DNA of 64,000 nucleotides from Chryseobacterium culicis (GTDB lineage: Bacteria > Bacteroidota > Bacteroidia > Flavobacteriales > Weeksellaceae), in the NCBI RefSeq assembly GCF_002979755.1, contig NZ_PCPP01000005.1:124001-188000 (forward strand), in the 5' to 3' direction. Of this stretch, positions 1-8,007 are shown piece by piece. Numbering within the stretch: the stretch's first letter is position 1; every line of letters starts with the position of its first letter. The position numbers were made by a program, and so were the translations under genes. Under the pieces are notes generated by a model. It did no database searches. It saw only the letters and a list, made by a program, of their open reading frames with translations, and had not been told where the DNA came from.

Positions 1-399
1 GCAGCAAAACAAATCTCTGATAAGATTGCAGCAGCAAAAGCTTCTAGTTTAGATCAGATTGCTAAATTGTTTGCCGCTCCAAAACAATCCGCTCAGGTGA
101 ATTTACTGAACCCTTCAGTAGCGGGTGCTATGGAACCTAAAGTAGCGGGTGCAGCATTCGGTGTTGCAAAAGGTAAACTTTCTAACCCGGTTGAAGGAGG
201 AACAGGAGTTTATGTTTTGGTTAAGAAATCAGAAACAGTAAACAAACAGCCTGGAGATCTTAAGCAGTTTACAGAATCTCTTACTCAGAGAAATGCAGGA
301 ATGTTCGGACAGGCTTGGATGAAGAGTCTTCAGGACAATGCAGATATCGAGGATTACAGAATTGAGATCTGGAACAAGCTGGGAAATCAGCAACAATAA
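1..399 (+). CDS. Peptidyl-prolyl isomerase (PpiD/SurA-like), C-terminal part
   Basis: The open frame runs in from the left edge, so only the last 132 residues are seen. They read as the end of a periplasmic foldase of the PpiD/SurA type: a helical stretch, then a beta-rich part with residues such as VEGGTGVYVLVKK, typical of the region after the parvulin domain, and a polar helical tail ending in NQQQ. In Bacteroidota such proteins are inner-membrane anchored and help outer-membrane protein folding. Catalytic residues and the N-terminal anchor lie outside the window. A strong terminator follows the stop, so this is the end of a transcription unit. The family call rests on the tail alone. Confidence 0.6.
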   Translation, partial: AAKQISDKIAAAKASSLDQIAKLFAAPKQSAQVNLLNPSVAGAMEPKVAGAAFGVAKGKLSNPVEGGTGVYVLVKKSETVNKQPGDLKQFTESLTQRNAGMFGQAWMKSLQDNADIEDYRIEIWNKLGNQQQ

Positions 400-421
400 G
401 AAATTCATTTCTATAAATATT

Positions 422-452
422 AAAAGCGACAAATTTTTTTGTCGCTTTTTTT
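422..452 (+). terminator. Rho-independent terminator after the foldase gene
   Basis: The arms AAAAGCGAC (422-430) and GTCGCTTTT (441-449) pair perfectly and run into a T tract. Confidence 0.85.
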
Positions 453-498
453 GTATTTAACGCAGAACAATAAAGGAAAAGATTTATTTAAAATGTAT

Positions 499-506
499 TA
501 TATTTG
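499..506 (+). promoter_or_regulatory. -7 promoter element for the MlaD gene
   Basis: TATATTTG fits the Bacteroidota -7 consensus TAnnTTTG and lies 22 bases before the GTG start at 529, right after a terminator. No clear -33 TTG was seen. Confidence 0.5.
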
Positions 507-528
507 CTTATTAGAAAAAAATTAGCAA

Positions 529-1479
529 GTGAAGTTCAGTAAAGAATTAAAAGCTGGTGTGATTGCACTTCTAGCTATTGTAGGCTTTGTGGTGTTGTTT
601 CAGTTTATGAAAGGGAAAAGCCTTTTTACTACCGACAATATATTTTACGCAAAATATGATAATGTAGAAGGTCTGGCACAGTCTTCGGCAGTCTCTATTA
701 ATGGTCTGAAAGTAGGACAGGTAGACAAGATTATTCCTATAACGGCAAAAGATGGAAAAATTAATTTTGTCGTAAAAATTACAGTCGACAACAAATTCGA
801 GTTTTCAAAAAATTCATCATTGGAGATCTTTGAACCAGGATTAATGTCTGGTAAAGAAATGAGAGTAAATCTTATGTATGGAGGCCCGACTGCAAAGGAC
901 GGTGATACCCTGAAAGGAGCTTTCAAACTTGGAACTCTGGGAAGTCTTTCTTCTCAGGTAGGTCCGGTAAAAGATCAATTGCAGGTAGTATTACACAGAG
1001 TTGACTCTTTAATGGCCAATGCAAACCAGGTTTTTGACGCTCAGAACAGAGCTGAAATAAAAGCTTTATTAGCGAACCTTAATAAAACAGTAGGAGCATT
1101 ACAGTCTACCGCAGGAAGTGTTAACAACCTTGTAGGTCATAACGATCCTAAATTGCAGAAAGTATTGGATGATGCAAGTCTTACTATGCAAAGCGGAAAG
1201 GTGACTTTGGATAAATATGGAAATCTGGCTCAGAGTATTGATACTAAACAGTTGAATGCTACTATTGCCAATTTAGATGCTACTGTAGGTAAATTGAATC
1301 AGGTGATTGGCGGTATAGATAAAGGAGAAGGAAGCTTAGGCAAACTGATGAAGGATGAGCAGCTTTATAACAACCTGAATTCGGCTTCTTCCAATTTAAA
1401 TTCATTGATCGAAGATATGAAAGCGAATCCGAAGAGATACATCAACTTCTCGGTTTTCGGTAAAAATAACAAAGACTAA
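529..1479 (+). CDS. MlaD/MCE-family lipid-binding protein
   Basis: A 316-residue protein with one N-terminal membrane segment (about 8-26) and an MCE domain (about 35-115, ending in LMSGKEMRVNLMYGG). A long helical C-terminal region (about 145-295) contains repeated Asn-Leu/Ala patterns. MCE proteins are periplasmic lipid shuttles anchored to inner-membrane ABC transporters. The usual MlaE permease and MlaF ATPase genes are not adjacent, so any partner is encoded elsewhere. The start is GTG, chosen because MKFSKELKAGVI puts the membrane anchor at the N terminus. The next gene starts 9 bases downstream, suggesting cotranscription with the iron-sulfur genes. Confidence 0.85.
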   Translation: MKFSKELKAGVIALLAIVGFVVLFQFMKGKSLFTTDNIFYAKYDNVEGLAQSSAVSINGLKVGQVDKIIPITAKDGKINFVVKITVDNKFEFSKNSSLEIFEPGLMSGKEMRVNLMYGGPTAKDGDTLKGAFKLGTLGSLSSQVGPVKDQLQVVLHRVDSLMANANQVFDAQNRAEIKALLANLNKTVGALQSTAGSVNNLVGHNDPKLQKVLDDASLTMQSGKVTLDKYGNLAQSIDTKQLNATIANLDATVGKLNQVIGGIDKGEGSLGKLMKDEQLYNNLNSASSNLNSLIEDMKANPKRYINFSVFGKNNKD

Positions 1480-1487
1480 TACGCCTT

Positions 1488-2825
1488 ATGCAGTACATCG
1501 ATAACATTATTTTCCTGATTTTATTAGTGGCAGGATTCGGGCTGTTTGCCAAAAGCCTGCAGAAGATCTATAGAAATATCAGATTGGGTCACGAAATCAA
1601 TAGAAACGACAGAAAAGGAGAACGTTGGGAAACTATGGCTCGTGTAGCTATGGGACAAAGTAAAATGACGGCACGTCCTGTAGCTGGAGTCTTACACCTT
1701 TTTGTGTATGTAGGTTTTGTGATTATTAATATCGAATTAATAGAAATTGTTGTTGATGGAATATTTGGTACCCATCGTTTCTTATCAAGCATTTTCGGAC
1801 ATACATTTTATAATTTCTTTACTGCAACCTTAGAAGTTTTAGCTCTTTTGGTGGTTATTGGGGTTGTCATTTTCTTTATTCGTAGAAATTTTTATGGAGT
1901 GAAGAGATTGACGATGAAAGAACTTTTTGGATGGCCAAAAAATGATGCAAACTGGATTTTGATTATTGAATTTGCTCTGATGATGGCTTTCTTTATGATG
2001 AATTCATCAGATTTTATTTTACAGTCGAGAAATGTTTTGCCAGAACATGGAAGCTTCCCGATCAGTGAGATGACATTGGTTCCGTTTTTAGAGATTTTCA
2101 GCTTTGATAACGGATTTTTGATGTTCACAGAGAAAGCGGCATGGTGGTTTCACTTTGTAGGAATTCTTTTCTTCATGAACTACCTTTACTATTCAAAACA
2201 CCTGCATATTATCCTTGCGTTTCCAAGCACATGGTATGCAAATCTAGATAAAAAAGGAAAATTCAACAATCTTGAATCTGTTACAAAAGAGATCAAATTA
2301 ATGATGGATCCTAACGCAGATCCTTATGCTGCTCCGGCTGAAGGAGCAGAAGCAGATGTACCTTCTAAATTCGGTGCTGAAGATATCTTTGACCTGAACC
2401 AAGTACAGTTGCTGAACGCCTATTCTTGTACAGAATGCGGACGTTGTACTTCTGTTTGTCCTGCTAATATTACCGGAAAAAAACTTTCTCCAAGATTGAT
2501 CCTTATGAAAACAAGAGATCGTTTGGAAGAAGTAGGAAGAAATATTGATCAAAACGGAAAATTTGTTGACGACGGTAAAAAACTGTTGAACGACTATATC
2601 ACAAAAGAAGAACTTTGGGCGTGTACCACATGTAACGCATGTACAGATGCCTGTCCGGTATTGCTTGACCCGCTTTCCATTATTTTTGAAATGAGAAGAT
2701 TCCTGGTGATGGAACAATCTGCTGCTCCACAGGAACTGAATCTGATGATGACCAATGTGGAAAACAACGCGGCTCCTTGGCAGTACAATCAGGCTGACCG
2801 TCTGAACTGGGCATCGGAAAACTAG
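1488..2825 (+). CDS. Membrane-bound 4Fe-4S dicluster protein (HdrE/HdrC-like fusion)
   Basis: A 445-residue protein. The N-terminal 250 residues carry about five membrane segments (near 5-22, 68-90, 105-131, 155-172 and 218-236) and resemble a NarI/HdrE-type cytochrome b-like subunit. The C-terminal part has two ferredoxin-type clusters: Cys314/317/320/324 (CTECGRCTSVCP) and Cys379/382/385/389 (CTTCNACTDACP). Together with the next gene, which carries CCG domains, it forms an HdrCB-like module that probably moves electrons between the quinone pool and an unknown cytoplasmic partner. Such pairs are often named only Fe-S oxidoreductase in Bacteroidota. The true electron donor and acceptor cannot be read from the sequence. 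Confidence 0.75.
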   Translation: MQYIDNIIFLILLVAGFGLFAKSLQKIYRNIRLGHEINRNDRKGERWETMARVAMGQSKMTARPVAGVLHLFVYVGFVIINIELIEIVVDGIFGTHRFLSSIFGHTFYNFFTATLEVLALLVVIGVVIFFIRRNFYGVKRLTMKELFGWPKNDANWILIIEFALMMAFFMMNSSDFILQSRNVLPEHGSFPISEMTLVPFLEIFSFDNGFLMFTEKAAWWFHFVGILFFMNYLYYSKHLHIILAFPSTWYANLDKKGKFNNLESVTKEIKLMMDPNADPYAAPAEGAEADVPSKFGAEDIFDLNQVQLLNAYSCTECGRCTSVCPANITGKKLSPRLILMKTRDRLEEVGRNIDQNGKFVDDGKKLLNDYITKEELWACTTCNACTDACPVLLDPLSIIFEMRRFLVMEQSAAPQELNLMMTNVENNAAPWQYNQADRLNWASEN

Positions 2826-2837
2826 ATAATTAATCAA

Positions 2838-2912
2838 TTTGAATGTTTGAAATTGATACCAGTCTACATCATTTTCAAATCTCCAAATTCTCACATTTTC
2901 AAACTGAAAAAG
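2838..2912 (+). repeat. AT-rich imperfect inverted repeat between the two Fe-S genes
   Basis: The left segment AATTTGAATGTTTGAAAT is an imperfect reverse complement of the segment around 2874-2892 (ATTTTCAAATCTCCAAATT). A further CACATTTTCAAACT copy lies at 2892-2905. It resembles the short intergenic palindromes common in Chryseobacterium-like genomes. It interrupts an otherwise tight gene pair. Confidence 0.4.
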
Positions 2913-2914
2913 AA

Positions 2915-3700
2915 ATGGATTTCAATATAAAAACAATGGCAGAATATGCTGCCGAAGGAAAAGCCCCGGAAGTTTTATTTTGGGTGGGATGTGCGGGAAG
3001 TTTTGATGACCGTGCTAAAAAAATTACAAAAGCATTTTGCAAGATATTAAATAAAATAGGTGTTGAATTTGCGGTTTTAGGACAGGAAGAAAGCTGTACC
3101 GGAGATCCTGCAAAAAGAGCCGGAAATGAATTTGTTTTCCAGATGATGGCCCTTACCAATATCGAAGTATTGAATGCTTACGAAGTAAAGAAAATTGTAA
3201 CGGCTTGTCCACACTGTTTCAATACTTTGAAAAATGAATATCCAAGCTTAGGTGGACACTTTGACGTGGTACACCATACTCAGTTCCTTAAAACATTAAT
3301 GGAAGAAGGAAGGCTGAAAATTGAAGGAGGTGCATTCAAAGGGAAAAAAATTACTTTCCATGATCCATGTTACCTGGGACGTGCCAATGACGAATATGAA
3401 GCGCCAAGAATGCTTCTTGAGAAACTGGATGCAGAACTTGTAGAGATGAAACGTTGTAAAACCAACGGACTTTGTTGTGGAGCAGGAGGAGCACAGATGT
3501 TTAAAGAGCCTGAAAAAGGAAATAAAGACATCAATATTGAAAGAACAGAAGAAGCTTTATCTTTTGAACCTAAGGTAATTGCTACAGGATGTCCTTTCTG
3601 CAATACCATGATGACGGATGGGGTAAAACACTTTAACAAAAACACTGAAGTAGCCGTAAAAGATATTGTTGAACTTCTTGCTGAAGCAGAAGACTTATAA
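2915..3700 (+). CDS. CCG-domain Fe-S protein (HdrB/LutA-like)
   Basis: Two cysteine-rich CCG domains are visible. The first has Cys26, Cys61 and the pair in TACPHCFNTLKNEYP (Cys98/101). The second has HDPCYLGR (Cys152), GLCCGAGG (Cys187/188) and TGCPFCN (Cys226/229). CCG domains bind an unusual Fe-S cluster in heterodisulfide reductase HdrB and related succinate, glycolate and lactate oxidase subunits. The start at 2915 (MDFNIKTMAEYA, 261 residues) is preferred over an in-frame ATG at 2843, because the 24 extra residues are translated from the AT-rich inverted repeat and are not protein-like. It pairs with the preceding membrane dicluster protein as a two-subunit electron-transfer unit. Confidence 0.8.
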   Translation: MDFNIKTMAEYAAEGKAPEVLFWVGCAGSFDDRAKKITKAFCKILNKIGVEFAVLGQEESCTGDPAKRAGNEFVFQMMALTNIEVLNAYEVKKIVTACPHCFNTLKNEYPSLGGHFDVVHHTQFLKTLMEEGRLKIEGGAFKGKKITFHDPCYLGRANDEYEAPRMLLEKLDAELVEMKRCKTNGLCCGAGGAQMFKEPEKGNKDINIERTEEALSFEPKVIATGCPFCNTMMTDGVKHFNKNTEVAVKDIVELLAEAEDL

Positions 3701-3714
3701 TCTTATAAAAGGTT

Positions 3715-4851
3715 ATGAAGGTGAAATGGAGACTCTCCTTTTTATTGATCATTTCAATACTTGCTCTTCTTACATTCTGGAATTATCAAAACAGAGTATA
3801 TGATTGGGATATGCCGGGCTACATGGGAAGTATGTATACTTCTGAGTTCCCGGATTCACCGGATAAGGTTCGAATCATTACCTATCAGGAAATAAAAAAG
3901 GAGGCTCCTGCAGACCATTATACAGACATCATCGGAATAAAGCAATGGGATATTCCAAGGCAGTATTTCGTAAAAAATACACAATCTTTTACAGAACAAT
4001 TACCCTATTTTCAGATTAAAGTAGGGTATATTCTTGTCATAACTCTTTTTTATAAGCTTGGGCTTTCATCTCCAATGGCAGTCCTGTTTACCAGCCTTAT
4101 TTCGTACTTTTTTTCAGGGGTATTATTATTTTATATTTTAAAACTGCTGTTTCCAAAGAAATATTGGCTTGCGGTAGTATTAACGGTTGCCTCCATGCTA
4201 TTGCCCCCCATGACCTACATGTCCAGAGTTTCTACACCTGATATGTTTATTTTTCAGTTTATGCTGATCTTTATTATTGGTTTGCTCAAAAAATGGAGCA
4301 AGTGGGCCATGTTTGTGCTTCTATTTGGGATTACTTTTATACGGCCGGATTATATCACATTCACTCTCACCTATATTATTGCTGTTTTCTTTTTCCAGTA
4401 TCTTCAGGAAAAGAAAATTGATGTTTCCTTTATCGCACAGGGAACAGTTCTTCTGATCATGTACCTGGTCATTATTAAGTTTTATCATTATCCTGGATGG
4501 AAAGATCTCTTCTATGATACTTTTATCGATAGAAGGCCTATTATCTCAACACATCCTATTGATGTTAGTGTAAAAGACTATCTGAGTATTATTTATATTA
4601 AAATTATCTACTTTAAAAAAGTAACGCTATCCGTAGCCATTATGATTGGAGTCATATTTTGGCGCTCCAAAGATGTTTGGGTAAGAATGATCTCAGTTCT
4701 TTTTCTGATCAATGTGTATATCAAATTCTTTTTCTTTCCGCAGTCAGCAGCGTTAAGATTTTTCTTTCCGTTTATTTTTCCGCTTTTCATGATGATGCTC
4801 TATGTACTGAGCAAAAAATACAATGATCTTAAACTGGAGAAAATTGCGTAA
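3715..4851 (+). CDS. Polytopic membrane protein, GT-C-like
   Basis: A 378-residue protein with an N-terminal membrane helix (about 5-24), a soluble loop of about 75 residues with DWDMPGY, and then about eight hydrophobic segments. The layout, with an acidic motif in the first extracytoplasmic loop followed by many helices, is like GT-C glycosyltransferases of the mannosyl/arabinosyl transferase type, but no family signature is certain. It starts 14 bases after the CCG gene, so it could be cotranscribed. It also lies one gene away from the glycosyltransferase and flippase genes. Function is unknown; a role in surface glycan or lipid glycosylation is inferred. Confidence 0.55.
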   Translation: MKVKWRLSFLLIISILALLTFWNYQNRVYDWDMPGYMGSMYTSEFPDSPDKVRIITYQEIKKEAPADHYTDIIGIKQWDIPRQYFVKNTQSFTEQLPYFQIKVGYILVITLFYKLGLSSPMAVLFTSLISYFFSGVLLFYILKLLFPKKYWLAVVLTVASMLLPPMTYMSRVSTPDMFIFQFMLIFIIGLLKKWSKWAMFVLLFGITFIRPDYITFTLTYIIAVFFFQYLQEKKIDVSFIAQGTVLLIMYLVIIKFYHYPGWKDLFYDTFIDRRPIISTHPIDVSVKDYLSIIYIKIIYFKKVTLSVAIMIGVIFWRSKDVWVRMISVLFLINVYIKFFFFPQSAALRFFFPFIFPLFMMMLYVLSKKYNDLKLEKIA

Positions 4852-4961
4852 TTTTGTCTTTAAGAAGATAGGGATTTACCATCACTGTTCAATTCATATT
4901 CTGTTCAATAACCGGAATTGATGATACGTGTTCAAGTTCCTGAAAAATAAATATTTACATT

Positions 4962-5450
4962 ATGAAAATCGAAGAATCTAATATTGTAGAAACCAACGAC
5001 TACAGAGTTATTATATACCCGGCTTCAAGACCTTTTGAAACCAAAGAAGCAAAAGCTATCACTGAAAAACTTTTTGATTTCCTTGCCACATGGGCTGCTC
5101 ATGGAAAACCGCTTTCTTCTTCATTTAAAATTGAAAAGAATCAGTTTATCATAGTATGTGTAGATGAAGAAAAAGAAATGGCTTCAGGATGCAGTATTGA
5201 TGCTCTAGGGAAGATCATGAGAGAAATTGATGAAGAGTATCAATTGGGTCTTTTTGACAGGATGAAAGCAAGCTTTGTAGAAAATGGTGAAGTGAAAACG
5301 TTAAAGTTAATTGATTTTAAAACGAAGCTGAGAAATGGAGAGCTTGCAGGAGATATCCAGGTTTTTGACTTCTCTAAAAATACTTATCTGGACTTTTTAA
5401 GCCACTTCCTGCTTCCTTTGGAGAAGAGCTGGGCGGCTTCTATAAAATAA
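4962..5450 (+). CDS. Conserved Bacteroidota protein of unknown function
   Basis: A 162-residue soluble protein (MKIEESNIVETNDYRVIIYP...). Homologues in Flavobacteriia are, as I recall, often labelled ABC transporter ATPase. No Walker A (GxxxxGKS/T), ABC signature (LSGGQ) or Walker B motif is present and the protein is too short for a nucleotide-binding domain, so that label is not supported. The sequence is an alpha/beta mix with a conserved-looking middle (ATWAAHGKPLSSSFKIEKNQFIIVCV, shown here only as a region near 45-72). A terminator follows directly, and a gap of 110 bases precedes it. The role is unknown. Confidence 0.7.
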   Translation: MKIEESNIVETNDYRVIIYPASRPFETKEAKAITEKLFDFLATWAAHGKPLSSSFKIEKNQFIIVCVDEEKEMASGCSIDALGKIMREIDEEYQLGLFDRMKASFVENGEVKTLKLIDFKTKLRNGELAGDIQVFDFSKNTYLDFLSHFLLPLEKSWAASIK

Positions 5451-5482
5451 TCGCTGTTATCCTGATACAGCAGTATAATCAT

Positions 5483-5511
5483 AAAGTGGAAAATATATTT
5501 CCACTTTTTTG
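5483..5511 (+). terminator. Rho-independent terminator
   Basis: AAAGTGGAAA (5483-5492) pairs with TTTCCACTTT (5498-5507) and is followed by T residues. It closes the unit of the unknown-function gene. Confidence 0.85.
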
Positions 5512-5519
5512 TTTTAATG

Positions 5520-5527
5520 TATATTTG
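5520..5527 (+). promoter_or_regulatory. -7 promoter element of the glycan gene group
   Basis: TATATTTG matches TAnnTTTG, sits just behind a terminator and 21 bases before the ATG at 5549. It is the natural promoter for the glycosyltransferase-flippase-asnB group. Confidence 0.55.
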
Positions 5528-5548
5528 TATAGATTCGAGTAGAGACTA

Positions 5549-6682
5549 ATGCCTAAAGTACTTTTTTTAACGACTTCCCATAGCTATAATGATGACCGGA
5601 TTTTTTATCATCAGGCCAAAGCTCTTAGAGATAATGGGTATGAAGTAAAAATATGCAGTTTACATGCAGAGTATAAAGGTTTTATAGATGGAATTGAAAT
5701 AGAATCTTATGCTGTACTGGAGGAAAGTATAGATCATAAAATGCAAACTTTCCGGAAAGTTTGTAATGATTTTCAACCCCAATGTATCATCTGCTCTGAA
5801 CCTCTGGCTATTGTAGCGGTAAGGAACTTTGTAAAAGAAAACAAGATAAGCTGTATCTATGATGTTACAGAATGGTATCCATCCCTATCAATGCTTCAAA
5901 AGTACAGGTTTCCGGCTAAAATTTTTCAAACGGTAAAATTTTCTCTTATCCAGTTGTGTGCTGGTTTTTTAAGCACTCATTTCATTTTTGGAGAAACAAC
6001 CAAAAAGTTTCCGCTGGCTTATTTTTTTGGATTCAAAAAACAAATGATTCTTCCCTATTATCCGGATTCTATTTATATCAAGGAAAGCATAAAACAGCTG
6101 GATACAGATACGATTACGCTCTGCTATACAGGTCAGATTTCTAAAGATAAGGGTATTGAAAATTTTTTCAGTACAATAGATAAGCTTCGTCAGAAAATGC
6201 CCACGCTTCATATCAGGATTCTGATTATCGGATCAACGGTAGATGGAGATGATGAAATTTATTTTTCAGCATTACTGAAGCAATATTCTTTTGATCATAT
6301 AGAGATCCGAAAACCAACAGCTTTTGAAAGGTTTACAGAATCATTGGCAGAAGCAGATATATGCTTTGATCTTCGGGAAATTAATTTTGAAAACAATCAT
6401 TCTCTGCCCATAAAACTGTTTTATTTTATGGGAGCAGGAAAACCGGTGATTTATTCAGATTTAAAAGGAATCCGGAAGCATTTGGGCATTCTTTCGTTTG
6501 GCAGTCTGGTAGATCCTCATCATGCCGAATTTATTTCGGAGATTATCATCAATTATATCAGGAATCCTGAGTCATATCATGCTCATGCTCTCAATGCCAG
6601 GAAAGAATTTAAAGAACAATATAATTGGGATAGAATAAAAGTTTCCTTCGTTGATTTTGTGAAAAGATCTATTGATAAATAA
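5549..6682 (+). CDS. GT-B glycosyltransferase (GT4-like)
   Basis: A 377-residue protein with the two-domain layout of GT-B enzymes. The N-terminal Rossmann half opens with MPKVLFLTTSHSYNDDRIFYHQ, a pattern common in Bacteroidota GT4-family transferases. The C-terminal half has CYTGQISKDKGIENF, the ILIIGS strand and a sugar-nucleotide binding region near SLPIKLFYFMGAGKPVIYSD, where the usual E-x7-E pair is only partly kept. It likely transfers a sugar from an NDP-sugar to a growing surface glycan at the cytoplasmic face. A flippase begins 5 bases after its stop, which supports a glycan assembly role. The sugar and acceptor cannot be told. Confidence 0.8.
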   Translation: MPKVLFLTTSHSYNDDRIFYHQAKALRDNGYEVKICSLHAEYKGFIDGIEIESYAVLEESIDHKMQTFRKVCNDFQPQCIICSEPLAIVAVRNFVKENKISCIYDVTEWYPSLSMLQKYRFPAKIFQTVKFSLIQLCAGFLSTHFIFGETTKKFPLAYFFGFKKQMILPYYPDSIYIKESIKQLDTDTITLCYTGQISKDKGIENFFSTIDKLRQKMPTLHIRILIIGSTVDGDDEIYFSALLKQYSFDHIEIRKPTAFERFTESLAEADICFDLREINFENNHSLPIKLFYFMGAGKPVIYSDLKGIRKHLGILSFGSLVDPHHAEFISEIIINYIRNPESYHAHALNARKEFKEQYNWDRIKVSFVDFVKRSIDK

Positions 6683-6687
6683 TCACC

Positions 6688-7941
6688 ATGCAGCTTACTA
6701 TCATTAAAACATTTGTCTCCCGTTTTCTTATTCTGATCCTGAGTTTCGGATTGGTGATCTATTCTACGAATATGTGGGGTAGTGAAGGAAAGGGAACCAT
6801 TTCTATTGTGGTTGCCAATGCTGCTGCAGTGAGCTTTTTCAGCAGTATCTTTTCGGGGAGCAGTGCTTCTTATTTTGCTTCAAGATTTAAAATAGAAAAA
6901 GTCTTATTGTATGCTTATCTGTGGTCTCTTCTCACAGGGCTTCTGATCCCGTTTTTATTCAGTCTGGCTTCTATTCAGAGTGAATATCTTTTTTATCTTA
7001 TCGGAATCTCTGTATTTTCTTCCCTTTTGTCTACTAATATCAGTTTGTTTATTGGAAAACAGGATATTAGAAAGTTTAATGTGTATACCGTTTTACAGCA
7101 GCTTGTACATATTATCTTTATAGGATTACTAGTATATGTGATTGGGAAAAAAGACGTTTCAGTCTATTTTCTTGCACAGATTGGGTGTCTGGCACTTCTT
7201 TTCCTGACCAGCTTTTTTCAGATCATCAGAAAATGTAATATTTCCGAAATATCATTCTGTAAAGAGGTAGCCAGAAATATGTTTGAATATGGCTGGAAAA
7301 CCCAACTGAGTGCTTTCGTTCAGTTTCTTAATTACAGGCTTTCATTCTATTTCCTGGAATACTTTGAAGGCATCGCCAGCGTAGGTATTTTTTCCATTGG
7401 AGTCACTTTTTCAGAAGCAATATGGACGATTACCCGTAGCATCGCTGTCGTTTTATACTCTGATGTCGTTAATAGTAAAAGTAAGGAAGAATCCATAGGG
7501 AAAACCAAAGAGTCTTTAAAGCTGACATTTATTTTAATGATAGGTTTTGTGCTGGGAATTATTATTATCCCTTCACAGGTTTATGAGATGATTTTTGGGA
7601 AAGAATTCAGAGAAACCAAAGAAATTATGCTCCTCTTATCACCAGGAATTTTTGCCATAGCCGTAAGTGATATGGTTGGGCATTACTTTTCAGGAATGAG
7701 AGAACTTAGAATTCTCAATGTTAAATCAATGGTCGGATTGGTCGTTACAGTGGTCTTTTCTTTTATTGCAATACCCAGATGGGGAATTTTAGGAGCATGT
7801 ATTGCCACTACTTCATCTTATTTGGTTTCAGCTTTTCTGTTGTTCCGAAAATTTTATAGTTCCACCTCATTGAGTTGGAAAGATTATATGGTTTCCAAAG
7901 AAGAAATACATCTTTTAAAACAAAAATTATTGAAGAAATAA
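6688..7941 (+). CDS. Oligosaccharide flippase, Wzx-like (MOP superfamily)
   Basis: A 417-residue polytopic protein with 12 or so membrane helices spread over its full length, in the pattern of Wzx/PST polysaccharide flippases: short loops, a central hydrophilic stretch near 255-275 and a second helix bundle. It would move an undecaprenyl-linked oligosaccharide across the inner membrane. It starts 5 bases after the glycosyltransferase and lies 66 bases before asnB, so the three genes probably form one unit. No Wzy polymerase or ligase is present here, so this is a fragment of a larger pathway or a dedicated small one. Confidence 0.8.
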   Translation: MQLTIIKTFVSRFLILILSFGLVIYSTNMWGSEGKGTISIVVANAAAVSFFSSIFSGSSASYFASRFKIEKVLLYAYLWSLLTGLLIPFLFSLASIQSEYLFYLIGISVFSSLLSTNISLFIGKQDIRKFNVYTVLQQLVHIIFIGLLVYVIGKKDVSVYFLAQIGCLALLFLTSFFQIIRKCNISEISFCKEVARNMFEYGWKTQLSAFVQFLNYRLSFYFLEYFEGIASVGIFSIGVTFSEAIWTITRSIAVVLYSDVVNSKSKEESIGKTKESLKLTFILMIGFVLGIIIIPSQVYEMIFGKEFRETKEIMLLLSPGIFAIAVSDMVGHYFSGMRELRILNVKSMVGLVVTVVFSFIAIPRWGILGACIATTSSYLVSAFLLFRKFYSSTSLSWKDYMVSKEEIHLLKQKLLKK

Positions 7942-8007
7942 TTACTCATTACACGAACGGAAAATAAAGTCATTTCCCTATTTTTACAAAACTATTAAGT
8001 CTTTACT

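Noticed and set aside
2298..2894. 198-codon antisense frame over the Fe-S dicluster gene
   Set aside because: It is Cys/Phe/Ser-rich nonsense on the opposite strand of a gene with two 4Fe-4S motifs.
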